Assembly (NCBI GenBank): GCA_023213315.1
Contig: JAKCPI010009365.1
Location: forward strand, 1-64,000
DNA: 64,000 nucleotides
Source of the DNA: Euborellia annulipes
Taxonomy: Eukaryota > Arthropoda > Insecta > Dermaptera > Anisolabididae
Direction: 5' to 3'
The first letter of the stretch is position 1. Each line of letters begins with the position of its first letter. A program made the position numbers and the translations under genes. Below, piece by piece: positions 22,751 to 32,685 of the stretch. Under the pieces are notes generated by a model. It did not search any database, was not told the DNA's origin, and worked only from the letters and a program-made list of their open reading frames with translations.

Positions 22751-23592
22751 CAGTGGTTCCCAACCTGGGGGCGATCGCCCCCAAGTGGGCGATTTGGGAT
22801 ATCAGGGGGGCGATTGGGGGGCGATGAGTATTCGAAAGGGGAAAAATTATTAGAGTTAACTAAAAGTTAAAAGAATAAATCAAAGAGAAAAATCTCCTAT
22901 TTACAGGATGGTCAGGAAAAAAGAGGACAAAATATTGTCATAAAAATAAAATAATCTGAAGATAATTCCAATCTTGAATTGAAACGTCCCAATCTAGAAT
23001 TGTTAATAATTTTTGTCATTTTTGTTTTCATTAAATAAAGATTTCATTAAAAAAAATCCATTTTTGTTATTTTCTTCATAAAAATAAAATTATTATTAGA
23101 TTTTTAAAAGGTTACGCCAGGAAAGAAATCAGACAAAAATTTAATCAATCTTTATCTAATTTTTAATTTCGATTGCCGACGTTTCGGACGCAAATCGCAT
23201 TCTTCCGCAGGACAACAGGTAGTATCATATCTGTATTTTACTAACTACTGATTGTCCTGAGGAAGGATGCGATTTGCGTCCGAAAAGTCGGGAATCGAAA
23301 TTAAAAATTAGATAAAGATTGATTAAATTTTTGCCTGATTTCTTTCCTGGCTGCCATTCTACTCATATTTGAAAATTTCAACGTTTCAGTCACTATTTCT
23401 GCACGAGTTGTATTTTTTCACTTTGAAAAGAAAACGTAATCTGAGGAACTTGAGTGATTCACTTTGAAATAAAGTATTTTTTGTTAAAAATTTTAAATCA
23501 TGCAATGAAAATGAAAAGGGAGGGGGGGGGGCGATAGGTGATAGACAACCTCCAGAAAGGGGCGATGGGCCAAAAAAGGTTGGGAAACACTG
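22751..23592. mobile_element. hAT-like element, 842 bp, non-autonomous
   Basis: An exact 8-bp duplication GTATAGAA lies at 22743-22750 and 23593-23600. The termini are CAGTGGTTCCCAACC and the complement of CAGTGTTTCCCAACC, standard for hAT elements. It inserted in the loop of stem II of the left hammerhead arm. It contains another palindrome (23115-23352). No transposase frame. Confidence 0.9.
23115..23352. repeat. palindrome with hammerhead-like cores in both arms
   Basis: The arms begin 'gccaggaaagaaatcag' and end with the complement 'ctgatttctttcctggc'. The right arm reads CTGAGGA, A, then GGATGC paired with GCGTCC, then GAAAAGTC. The left arm (minus strand) reads CTGCGGA, A, GAATGC/GCGTCC, then GAAACGTC. 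Each has one damaged core position: CGTC changed to AGTC in one, and A to C in CUGA in the other. Confidence 0.75.
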
Positions 23593-23702
23593 GTATAGAA
23601 TCATCCTCAGTACAATCAACAGATGTTTTGCAAATCGTTAACTCTTCCCGTCCAATATGATAAAACAGCTGCGCATTCCATGAATTGCAAAACATCTGTT
23701 GA

Positions 23703-23748
23703 TTGTACTGAGGATGATTCTATACCATTAGAATCGAAATATCTACAA
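23703..23748 (+). ncRNA. hammerhead ribozyme, best-formed copy
   Basis: Stem I pairs TTGTA (23703-23707) with TACAA (23744-23748). The core is CTGAGGA (23708-23714), followed by one T. Stem II pairs GATTCTA (23716-23722) with TAGAATC (23729-23735) around a 6-base loop. GAAA (23736-23739) follows, then TATC, where ATAT could pair with a second molecule as stem III and C is the base before the predicted cut. All invariant positions that I can check (CUGANGA, GAAA) are present. Hammerheads of this minimal type are known in Penelope-like elements and act better as dimers. Confidence 0.7.
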
Positions 23749-23779
23749 ATAAACGGATAATAACGCAAAAGTATTTATT

Positions 23780-23960
23780 TATTTTATTTTATTTTTTTTT
23801 TTTATAAAAAAACATTCACACTTTTTTCTCATTCACACTCACACTCACACACACATTCACACTGTCTTTTCGGCAGCTCAGGCCATATAAGACATTTACG
23901 ATAACCGTTATTTATGAATTTTTATATATATTAGGGTCCAGGCATTTTTATTTAAGCCAT
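23780..23960 (-). mobile_element. SINE-1, 5'-truncated
   Basis: The A-rich tail (as a T run) comes first, then the CA-rich tract, 'gtcttttcggcagctcagg' and 'ggtccaggcattttta'. It stops before the tRNA-like head. A 13-bp duplication, aaaagtatttatt, lies at 23767-23779 and 23961-23973, marking it as a later insertion into the palindrome arm. Confidence 0.85.
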
Positions 23961-24037
23961 AAAAGTATTTATTTTTGGCCTATGTCCTTATAATATAATT
24001 GATCATCCCTACGGCCATCTACTAACAATCAGGTTAT

Positions 24038-24154
24038 CCACACTTTTTTCCCATCCAAATAGCTTAAATAAAATCATCGGACTGCCTGGGGTCGGAACCC
24101 GCGACGTTTGGTATACGAGGTTAGCACGCTAACCCCTACACCAAGCCCCGAGGG
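24038..24154 (-). mobile_element. SINE-1, internally deleted
   Basis: This is the tRNA-like head on the minus strand (B box region 'gtcggaacccgcgacg', A-box region 'gttagcacgctaacccc') joined directly to the tail 'cacttttttccc', so the middle is missing. The 12-bp duplication caatcaggttat is at 24026-24037 and 24155-24166. Its target word is the one already duplicated by the previous insertion. Confidence 0.85.
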
Positions 24155-24560
24155 CAATCAGGTTATTTGATACAATGATTCAATCAATATTAATGTATGG
24201 TCTAGAATTATGGGGATGGAAAGAAAGAGAAGAGATAGAACGAATACACGGCCAATATATGAAGATATTAGGCGTATTAAGATGTACTCCCGATTACATC
24301 TGACGAAGAGAGATGGGAAGGGTAAAACTGAAAACACTGGCATCAAAAAGAATGTTAAAATATATAATGAAGATAGGGAAAATGGACCAAGAAAAATGGG
24401 CAAGGAAGAACATCTTACAAGTAAGAAACCTGAGAAACGAGAGTGCCGCAGAATGGGGAGCGCTGATGGCGAGGAAGTTCGAGAGTCTGGGGCAGAATTG
24501 GCGCGTGCTGGAAGAGGCCGACAGAAGCAAAATACTGTTCCAACCTTCGAGAGGATTCTG
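24155..24560 (+). pseudogene. LINE reverse transcriptase, C-terminal part, second piece
   Basis: The frame continues as IRLFDTMIQSILMYG, ELWGWKEREEIERIHGQYM and KILGVLRCTPDYI, then a stop, and goes on with RREMGRVKLKTLASKRMLKY. This is characteristic of the post-catalytic region of arthropod non-LTR retrotransposons (the 'YG-E-WGWKE' motif). A 163-codon frame at 24210-24701 is the same DNA read out of phase and is not a protein. The element is 5'-truncated and dead. Confidence 0.8.
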
Positions 24561-24727
24561 AAAACAGAAATGGAACAACAAACCATTCAGGCAGACTGGA
24601 GCAAAATAGAAAAATCAACAATTCTGCCACTATTACAGCCCCCCCAGCAACAAAACCATCCTGTTAATAAAGAAGATTGTTGGGGAGGAGGAAGAAGATG
24701 AAGAGTAAATAATGAAAAGAAAAAAAA

Positions 24728-25198
24728 ATTCTGGTGTGAGTGGCGCACAGAACACAACTTTCTCTTAACTTCGGGTAATCGAAAGTTGTGTTCTGTGCTT
24801 GTCACACCAGATTTTTTGTGTCGACATTTGTTTAGTTTCCGACAGTACGGAACATAAAATTTATAAGTATGGCAAAATATTTATATTTTGTTACCATGGC
24901 AATCATTTCTCCTATCTCCTCTATGAAGTACAGGAGTAAAGTGGTCTTCAGAAGTTTTCAATGACAAAATGAGAATATACATTTTATTGAAGATCTAGAA
25001 AATAATTGATTTTTGAATTTAAAAAAAAATCGTTGGAGCAAATTTAGAGAAAATCGAAAAAAACTGAAAAAGTACATCAGTAAAGTACTAGAACTCTTTG
25101 GCCGATTTTGATCAAAAGCTTACTTTTCACGCCTCAGGTGGGTGCCTAACTTATATATAAAATTTCAACCTTTCTTTCTTGAGATATTTTGTTCATAG
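24728..25198 (-). mobile_element. double-hairpin element, left end missing
   Basis: It opens with an intact right-hand hairpin (tctggtgtgagtggcgcac...tgtgcttgtcacaccaga) and a normal body, and ends at 'gatattttgttcatagac' before the left-hand hairpin. A Helitron-like 3' end follows directly. Confidence 0.88.
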
Positions 25199-25207
25199 AC
25201 ACACACA

Positions 25208-25264
25208 CAGAAAAGAATAGGGCCGCCTATGCGCTAAGCACGCCGAAGGCGGGCGGCATGGCTA
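25208..25264 (+). mobile_element. Helitron-like 3' terminus
   Basis: The sequence 'cgccgaaggcgggcggc' is followed by atggCTAG and then T. A GC-rich hairpin near a CTRR end before a host T is the hallmark of Helitron 3' ends. Its stem here is imperfect. Compare 50450-50819 and 61266-61358. Confidence 0.55.
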
Positions 25265-25528
25265 GTATTTATTATATAACAATTAAGGCAGATGCAATTC
25301 TTTCGCTTTCAATCATCATCTCTATCTCCACTCATGTGATTGTTTTTTGTTTTATTTTTTTGATTGACATTTAGTCGATCACCTGATTATCCAATGAATT
25401 GACTTTTCCCTCCATCTAGTGACTGACCTATACCACTAGACAAACACCTGACCATTTCGTTATTGTCTGCCAACAGTCAATTAGAAAGGAACAAATTGGA
25501 TCACCTGCCTGCTCTTTAAGATAAATTT

Positions 25529-26502
25529 CCCAGCTAGCAGAGACCCGTCAAAATGACGTCGGAAACTGGTCAGAGATGACCAGAAATGACGTTATGTTTG
25601 ACGACAAAATGACCTAAAAATCACGGACTAATGTCACAGACCGATGACGACATTTTGAAACGTCAAAAAAACGTGATTCCGTGACTTTTTTTTGACCAAT
25701 TTTTTGACGTCAAAATGACCTAAAAATCACGGACTAATGTCACAGACCGATGACGACATTTTGAAACGTCAAAAAAAACGAGATTCCGTGACTTTTTTTT
25801 GACCTTTTTATAATCTGATGGATAAGTAAAATGAGAAACAAACTCACATATAAAATTAAATTGTATTAATAATATAATATAATTATAAAACACATTATTT
25901 TAGCAAATAAATACATCTCTTCTCTATTCATATAAATGACAAAAATAGGAAAGTTGAAATTTAATATATATATGACTAATTATAAAATAATAATTGAGAG
26001 ATTTAATTATTCAATTTTTAATTTTAATTAGTACCTATATCGATATTTTATTTTAATACTTTTGTAAAAACGCGATTTTCTATACACTATTATATAAAAG
26101 ACAATGTTACAGACTATAGCCATTACAGGATCATCATTATTTATAAATTCAACAGCAATAAAAGACATGACTTCATTAACTGCCACCATAGAAAATAGAC
26201 TGTCACTAACTGAACCGGTACGATCCTTTGTGTGTGCTAACAGTTGCGCATGCGCGAAATGCATGTGCATGCGCGAAATGTGTGCGCATGCGTATTAAAA
26301 TAAAAATATTGAGGTAAGAGAAAGTAATAATAAGTGTCGTGATCGGTACCTGATCGGTACGTCTTTATAATGTGATATTTTGCACGTTTTAAAGACGTTA
26401 CAAAAAAGACGTTTTATTTTAGGTTTTAATTAGTCATTTGACGTCTTTTGACCAGTTATGACCAATTTCGGACGTCATTTTGACGAGGTTCTGCTAGCTG
26501 GG
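25529..26502. mobile_element. DNA element with CCCAGCTAGCAGA ends, 974 bp
   Basis: The left end CCCAGCTAGCAGAGACC and the right complement of CCCAGCTAGCAGAACCT define it; both continue with 'cgtcaaaatgacgtc'. Near the left end a unit of about 105 bp (gacctaaaaatcacggac...gaaacgtcaaaaaaa) is repeated twice (about 25607-25803). The centre (25930-26100) matches 56160-56340. No transposase frame, no clear duplication. Confidence 0.75.
26242..26293. promoter_or_regulatory. cluster of TGCGCATGCGC-like words
   Basis: Three near-copies of the palindrome GCGCATGCGC occur in about 50 bp (gttgcgcatgcgcg, gtgcatgcgcg, gtgtgcgcatgcg). This matches the NRF-1 type binding word of animals and is an alternating purine-pyrimidine tract. 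It may be chance within a repeat; no promoter is evident. Confidence 0.3.
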
Positions 26503-26516
26503 TTAGCATGCTTATT

Positions 26517-27176
26517 TTTACTTTCTCTTACCTATGTATATATGTAATATATATATAGAGAGAAAGTATTGGATTCATGTCAAAAATTCGATGTCGAGAT
26601 TTTGATGGATCTTCACGTTTTGAGGTCCCCTGAATCCAAAAAAGTGGTTTTCGCGACATGGTCTGTCTGTGGGTGGGTGTGTTCAATTTTAAGCATGTAG
26701 GAATTGAGCTAGGAGGCTGAAATTTTATATATAAGTTAAACACCCCCCCAGGACCGGAAAAATAAGCTTTTAATCAAAATCGGCCAAAGAGTACTAGTAC
26801 TTTACTGATGTACTTTTTCAGTTTTTTTCGATTTTCTCAAAATTTGCTCCAACGATTTTTTTTTAAATTCAAAAATCAATTAATTTTTAGATTCTCTTTA
26901 AAATGTATATTCTCATTTTGCAATTGAAATCTTCTGAAGACCACTTTACTCTTGTATTTCATAGAAAAGATAGCAGAAATGGTTGCCATGGTATCAAAAT
27001 ATAAACATTTTCCCATACTTATAAATTTTACATCTTGAATTCAATTGTACCCTACTGTCGGAAACTAAATATATGTCGACACAAAAAATCTGGTGTGACA
27101 AGCACAGTACACAACTTTCGATTACCGAAGGTAAGAGAAAGTTGTGTGCTGTGCGCCAGTCACACCAGATTTTTTT
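26517..27176 (+). mobile_element. double-hairpin element, complete copy
   Basis: Both ends are present: the left hairpin 'actttctcttacctatg' with 'atagagagaaagta', and the right hairpin with the GTGTGAC and GTCACAC arms (27091-27170), ending in a T run. The body has 'ggttttcgcgacatgg', 'cggccaaagagtactag', 'ccattcatag'-like variants and 'gttgccatggtatcaaa'. Flanks show no clear target duplication. Confidence 0.93.
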
Positions 27177-27399
27177 CGCTTCATTTTGTGTCGTGTATGT
27201 GTTTTCTTTAAAAGACTTATTATTTTAGTTTTTATTTTTTTACTCCATTTGTGTATGTGATAAGAAATAAGTTAATTATATAAATTAATTTTTTAATTAC
27301 CTGAGTGTGTAGACTAATAAAATTAGTACTTGTTACGTAAATAGCCACCACGAATTAAATGAAACAAAAAAAAAAATCTGGTGTGATTGTTGCACGTAC

Positions 27400-29144
27400 C
27401 GCCTAATTCATAAAACCTTAAACAATGTTTTATAAGACGATTTAAAAAGCATTTTAGCAAAATGTTAATTCATATTTTAGGTCTAAAATCTCGTTTAAAT
27501 TCCTATTTTAACTAAAATGCCGAGACCCCTTGTTGTAAGGCCATTTTTAAGTTTAACCTAACCTCAAAATCTTCGATAACTTGGGAATTTCTCTCTATAA
27601 ATTATTTTTTTTTTTTTTTAAGATCTTAAAATCTGTTACTATTATTAGTTACATTTGAGTTTCAATATTTGATAGGAATTCAAACATATTTAATTGATTG
27701 ATTGATATTTGTTAAACATATTTAATTGTTATCAAATCAAACTTAAGTAATTATACAAATTTTATTTTATTGAGCTCCAAATGGCTTTTAATTGATTTAA
27801 ATTCCTTTCAGTTCCTTTGGAGAATGCATTGAAACTGAAAAATCTGGTGTGACTGTCGCACAGCACACAACTTTCTCTTACCTTCGGTAATCGAAAGTTG
27901 TGTACTGTGCTTGTCACACCAGATTTTTGTGTCGACATGTATTTAGTTCCCGGCAGTAGGGAATATTTGAATTCAGATGTAAAATTTATAAGTATGGGAA
28001 AATATTTATATTTTGTTACCATGGCAACCATTTCTCCTATCTTTTCTATGGAGTGCAAGAGTAAAGTGGTCTTCAAACAATTTTGAGGGCAAAACGAGAA
28101 TATACATTTGAAAGAGCATCTAAAAAATAATTGATTTTTGAATTTTAATCAAAATCGTTAGAGCGAATTTTGAGAAAATCGAAAAAAACTGAAAAAGTAC
28201 ATCAGTAAAGTACTAGTACTCTTTGGCCGATTTTGATTAAAAGCTTATTTTTCCGGTCCCGGGGGGTGTTTAACTTATATATAAAATTTCAGCCTCATAG
28301 CTCAATTCCTTCATGCTTAAAAGTGAACACAGACACACACACCCACCCCCCACCCACCCACCCACAGACAGACCATGTCGCGAAAACCACTTTTTTAGAT
28401 TCAGGGGACCTCAAAACGTGAAGATCCATCAAAATCTCGACATCGAATTTTTGACATGAAACCAATACTTTCTCTCTATATATATATTACAATATACATA
28501 GGTAAGAGAAAGTAAAAAGGGGTGTGCTTATTAGTATCTAGTCCAAATGGAATTAAATGATTTATTGAAAAAGTAATATTTTGAATAAACTAACCTCTGA
28601 CATATTTCTTTTCACTTTGTCTGTTTTTCTTTATTCGTGTTCAATTCAGTGTTTTTATTTTGTTATGTGTAGATTTGTTTTAATTTATGGACATAAGTAT
28701 TTGCTGAAATAAATATTTTTTTTTTATTAAAATAAACCAAAACCAGTGTGGTTATATCAAAAAAATTTATCTTTTCTTCCTCAGTCAAATTTTGGCTTCT
28801 TTTTCTTATTTTTCCTAATTCAATATTCATTTAAATGACAATAATGTTGATTTGTCCAATTATTTGTATTAATTCTATAAGGATCTTATTTAAAACGATA
28901 AAAACAAATTAGTTTGACATATAAATATATTTCTCAATCTCCGCCAGATGTCAACTTAATGCAACGAATTTTGCAAAATGGCGGAGGTTTTTGCCATGTT
29001 GCCAAACTTAATTTGTTTAAATTTGATGTTAGTTAATGTACAGGTTAAATGTGTTTATGAATAGAAAGTTTACTAAAATACATATTATCATTTAACAGTT
29101 GATTAGTTAAAACGCTTTTCAAATACTCTTTTATGAATTAGGCG
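27400..29144. mobile_element. element with CGCCTAATTCATAAAA ends, 1.75 kb
   Basis: The left end CGCCTAATTCATAAAACC and the right complement, starting from CGCCTAATTCATAAAAGA, are perfect over 16 bp. It sits inside a double-hairpin copy and itself contains a complete one (27838-28517). Flanks are 'cgta' and 'tgta'; the duplication is uncertain. No coding frame. Confidence 0.7.
27838..28517 (-). mobile_element. double-hairpin element, complete copy
   Basis: The right-hand hairpin occupies 27838-27927 and the left-hand hairpin ends with 'aggtaagagaaagt' near 28514. The body includes 'cccggggggtgtttaac' and a CA/CCCA-rich variable stretch at 28327-28372. Flanks are AT-rich without a clear duplication. 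Confidence 0.93.
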
Positions 29145-29576
29145 TGTAAAATTTATAAGTATTTGAGAATATTTATATTTTGTTACCATGGCAACCATTT
29201 CTCCTATCTCTCTCTATGAAGTACAAGAGTAAAGTGGTCTTCATATGATTTCAATGGCAAAATGAGAATATACATTTTAAAGAGAATCTAAAAAATAATT
29301 GATTTTTGAATTTTTTAAAATCGTTGGGGCGAATTTTGGGAAAACTAAAAAAAAACTGAAAAAGTACATCAGTAAAGTACTAGTACTCTTTGACTAATTT
29401 ATTTTCGTCGCTGTCCACAGTTATAAGATCAATAATTTTCAAAATGATTTCTGGAAAATGAATATTAATCCGGTGGCGTGACGTCACCAGGGGGCTCGCC
29501 TAATGTCATTGCGTTATCAATTATTATTGTAATAAAAAGTCAACCAAACTAAACCAGTGTGACCTCTTATCATCAA

Positions 29577-29790
29577 TTTGACCTTGATCCTCTCTCTCTC
29601 TCCTATTTTCTCAATATTCCATTTAAAAAAATTCCTCAAACAACTTTTTGATAACCGCAAGTTAAGTAATCCTTATCAAGACTTGCATAATTTTTATTTT
29701 TATTTTTTTGCCTCTCTCTCTCTCTCTTTCTCTCTTTCGTTCGTTCGTTCTATTGACCAATTGTGAGAGAGTGAGATAATAGAAAAGAAC
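29577..29790 (+). repeat. (CT)n-rich low-complexity region
   Basis: It has pyrimidine runs at 29591-29602 and 29713-29750 (including ttcgttcgttcg) and a purine run just after. The 62-codon frame here is compositionally biased and not credible as a protein. Confidence 0.6.
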
Positions 29791-29859
29791 AATAGATGAA
29801 AGGAAAGGAATATTATTATTAATCAATCAAATATTCATTGAATCTATTTAAGAAAATTT

Positions 29860-31076
29860 GGTGTGACTGGTCGCACAGCACAAAATTTGATAACACTGTG
29901 CTACAAGAAAAAAAGCCCCGAGATAATTCCTTCAGATTCTTAAGTAAAATGACCTCCTGAATCCAAATATGACCTTCGTTTTCCCCACCACGTACCGTTT
30001 TTCGGGGGGGGGGGGAGCCCCCTACTTATTTCCACCCCTTTTCGTTAATTATAGGGCCATGAATCAAATTTGGAGGGATGAAAAGGAATATTTTAGCCTT
30101 AACATTTCTTCAGAAGGTCTAGAGAAGTGAAAAGTTAAAAAAACATTAACATTTGGATCCAAGGGGGGATGTGGGGGAGGATTTTGTCCCTTAAAATGCA
30201 AAAAAATCATTAAAAATGATCGATTTTTTCACAATTTTTTCACTGATTTTCTACATATTCCAGCTGACAGACCCACCTCACCCTTCCTTAAACATCCCTC
30301 AACTAAAAAAAATATATAGGACAAAGCGGGTGGGGTGTGGGCGATTCCGAAGCCCTTGCAAGAAGAATTTTTTTCAATTATTGACAAGAAATAATTTCTA
30401 CCCCTTTAGATAAAATATGGAAATATTGAAGGACATAGAAGAATCCGTATATTTAACTTTAAATTTGTAAAGATCAGCCCAAAAAAATGAAAGTTAGCCG
30501 CATATTTGCCAATTTGACCAACTGAGCTGTGAATCTTCCATCTTCTTGCAAGGGCTTCGGAATCGCTCACACCCCACCCGCTTTGTCCTATATATTTTTT
30601 TTTAGTTGAGGGATGTTTAAGGAAGGGTGAGGTGGGTCTGTCAGCTGGAATATGTAGAAAATCAGTGAAAAAATTGGAAAAATCAGAAAAAATCGATCAT
30701 TTTTAATGATTTTTTTGCATTTTAAGGGACAAAATCCCCTCCCCCACATCCCCCCCCCCCTTGGATCCAAATGTTAATGTTTTTTAACTTTTCACTTCTC
30801 TAGACCTTCTGAAGAAATGTTAAGACTAAAATATTCCTTTTCATCCCTCCAAATTTGATTCATGGCCCTATAATTAACGAAAAGGGGTGGAAATAAGTAG
30901 GGGGCTACCCCCCGAAAACGGTACGTGGTGGGGGAAAACGGAGGTCATATTTGGATTCAGGAGGTCATTTTACTTAAGTATCTGAAGGAATTATCTCGGG
31001 GCCGGAAAAAAAGTTTCATTTTGTCACACAGTGTAATCGAAAGTTGTGTACTGTTCTGTCACACCAGATTTTAAAA
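29860..31076 (-). mobile_element. right-hand hairpin fragment split by a palindromic element
   Basis: The first hairpin arm (ggtgtgactggtcgcacagc, 29860-29880) and the second arm (aatcgaaagttgtgtactg, 31035-31053, to 'cacaccagatttt' at 31072) are separated by the 29894-31033 insertion in the hairpin loop. No body of the double-hairpin element follows. Confidence 0.75.
29894..31033. mobile_element. 1,140-bp palindromic element with TAA duplications
   Basis: The ends are CACTGTG on both sides, and TAA flanks it (29891-29893 and 31034-31036). The arms, 29894-30365 and about 30541-31033, mirror each other closely, for example 'cctgaatccaaatatgacct' against its complement near 30944 and 'cgaagcccttgcaagaag' at the inner ends. 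The spacer is about 175 bp. A right-arm fragment recurs at 34548-34795. With 12657-13840 it shares size, a CACT start and the TAA duplication. Confidence 0.88.
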
Positions 31077-31377
31077 AGTGATGTGCTTAGTTACAATACA
31101 ATTTGTACAAAACGTTGCCTTGTTTCAAGGAGAGTAGTGAAAGAACTTTCTCTTGGTGAATGTTCATTATTATTATTATTATCATATTTTTTCCCCCTTT
31201 ATTTGATTGAAATTTCCAAATATTGTTTAGCTATGATAATATACAAGGTCACAAATAGAGAGACATGCGTGCATACCTAACGGGCATGTTATTTTTTCTT
31301 ACTTTTTTTTTTTGTTTTTTGTTTTTGTTTAATATAACTACTGATAATTATTAAATAATGAATAATAATAAAAATAA

Positions 31378-32066
31378 AAAATCTGGTGTGACTGGCGCAC
31401 AGCACACAACTTTCTCTTACCTTCGGTAATCGAAAGTTGTGTTCTGTGCTTGTCACACCAGATTTTTTGTGTCGACATATATTTAGTTCCCGACAGTACG
31501 GAACATAGAATTCAGATGTAAAATTTATAAGTATGGGAAAATATTTATATTTTGTTACCATGCCAACCATTTCTCCTATCTTCTCTATGGAGTACAAGAG
31601 TAAAGTGGTCTTCAGAAGATTTCAATCAGAAAATGAGAATATACATTTTAAAGAACATCTAAAAAATAATTGATTTTTGAATTTAAAAAAAAATCGTTGG
31701 AGCAAATTTTGAGAAAATCGAAAAAAACTGAAAAAGTACATCAGTAAAGTACTAGTACTCTTTGGCCGATTTTGATTAAAAGCTTATTTTTCCGGTCCCG
31801 GGGGGGTGTATAATTTAAATATAAAATTTCAACCTCGTAGCTCAATTCCTTCATGCTTAAAATTGAACACACCACACCCAGACAGACACACACACACACA
31901 CACACACAGACAGACAGACAGACCATGTCGCGAAAACCACTTTTTTGGATTCAGGGGACCTCAAAACGTGAAGATCCATCAAAATCTCGACATCGAATTT
32001 TTGACATGAATCCAATACTTTCTCTCTATATATATATTACATATATACATAGGTAAGAGAAAGTAA
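31378..32066 (-). mobile_element. double-hairpin element, complete copy
   Basis: Intact right-hand hairpin at 31378-31475 and left-hand hairpin ending 'aggtaagagaaagt' near 32063. The variable stretch carries (CA)n and CAGA repeats at 31883-31921. Two overlapping short frames there translate the repeat only. Confidence 0.93.
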
Positions 32067-32162
32067 AAATAAGTTGAAAAAGAATGTTAATTTACAAAAT
32101 AGAGACAACAATCCCGAGGTATTATCTATCATCTTACAAGAATTGCATTCGCCGATTATCAT

Positions 32163-32380
32163 TTTTACTTTCTCTTACCTATGTATATGTTAATATATAG
32201 ATAGAGAAATTCAATGTCACCCTCGTGCTTGGTGTAGTGGCTAGCGTGCTGGCCTTTTATACCAAGGGTCGTGGGTTCGGATTTCAAGCAGGATTTTATT
32301 TAAGCCATTTGGATACCAAATTCGATTACTGAAGGAAAGAGAAAGTTGTGTGCTGTGCGACCAGCCACACCAGATTTTTT
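32163..32380 (+). mobile_element. double-hairpin element ends around a SINE-1 head
   Basis: A left-hand hairpin (32163-32210) is followed by a tRNA-like SINE-1 head (32216-32330: 'ggtgtagtggctagcgtgc', 'gggttcggatttcaagc'). The second half of a right-hand hairpin then follows ('aaagagaaagttgtgtgctg' to 'cacaccaga', 32331-32373). The element body between the two hairpins has been replaced. Confidence 0.7.
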
Positions 32381-32685
32381 AATAGGCCTATTTATTATTT
32401 TTATATGAGAAAAATTTTATAACTTAAAAATAAATTAATTTTAGGGGAAATTGATGGCCCTGATTAAAAAAAAAAAAAAAAAATACCTCTTAAAAAGTCT
32501 TAAAACTTTAAAAAGTAGTATTTTTAAAAGTACTGAGTGTTTTCAAAAGTTTTTCCAGTATTGGTACTGGTACTTGTTCATTTACAGTACAATACTGAGT
32601 ATTTCAAGTATAAAATAGAACTACAAGATTAAAATAAAATAATAATTTTGTTATATTGTCTATTAAATAATAATTTTATTTAAGG

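Larger units (their letters stand above)
22663..24025. mobile_element. palindromic hammerhead-bearing element (Penelope-like), nested insertions inside
   Basis: The ends are complementary: 'aattatattataaggata' at 22663 and 'ccttataatataatt' ending at 24000, with 25 further bases on the right. The LINE target word 'aatcaggttattt' occurs before it (22650-22662) and, once a later SINE is discounted, after it. That implies a target duplication of about 12-13 bp. Each arm carries a hammerhead sequence; the left one is interrupted by a hAT-like element (22751-23592). The right arm is interrupted by a SINE-1 (23780-23960). There is no reverse transcriptase, so it is non-autonomous. Confidence 0.75.
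27375..29397 (-). mobile_element. double-hairpin element split by a 1.7-kb insertion
   Basis: The outer copy begins with part of the right-hand hairpin (aatctggtgtgattgttgcac, 27375-27399) and resumes at 29145 with 'tgtaaaatttataagta', continuing to 'ctagtactctttgac'. The segment between hairpin and body, and the left end, are lost. Confidence 0.7.

Noticed and set aside
24210..24701. 163-codon open frame, plus strand, as a possible gene
   Set aside because: It overlaps a LINE reverse-transcriptase C-terminus that is recognisable in another phase; the 163-codon reading has no recognised motif.
26028..26298. Overlapping 64- and 80-codon frames
   Set aside because: Both lie in a dispersed repeat also found at 56164 and lack domain features.
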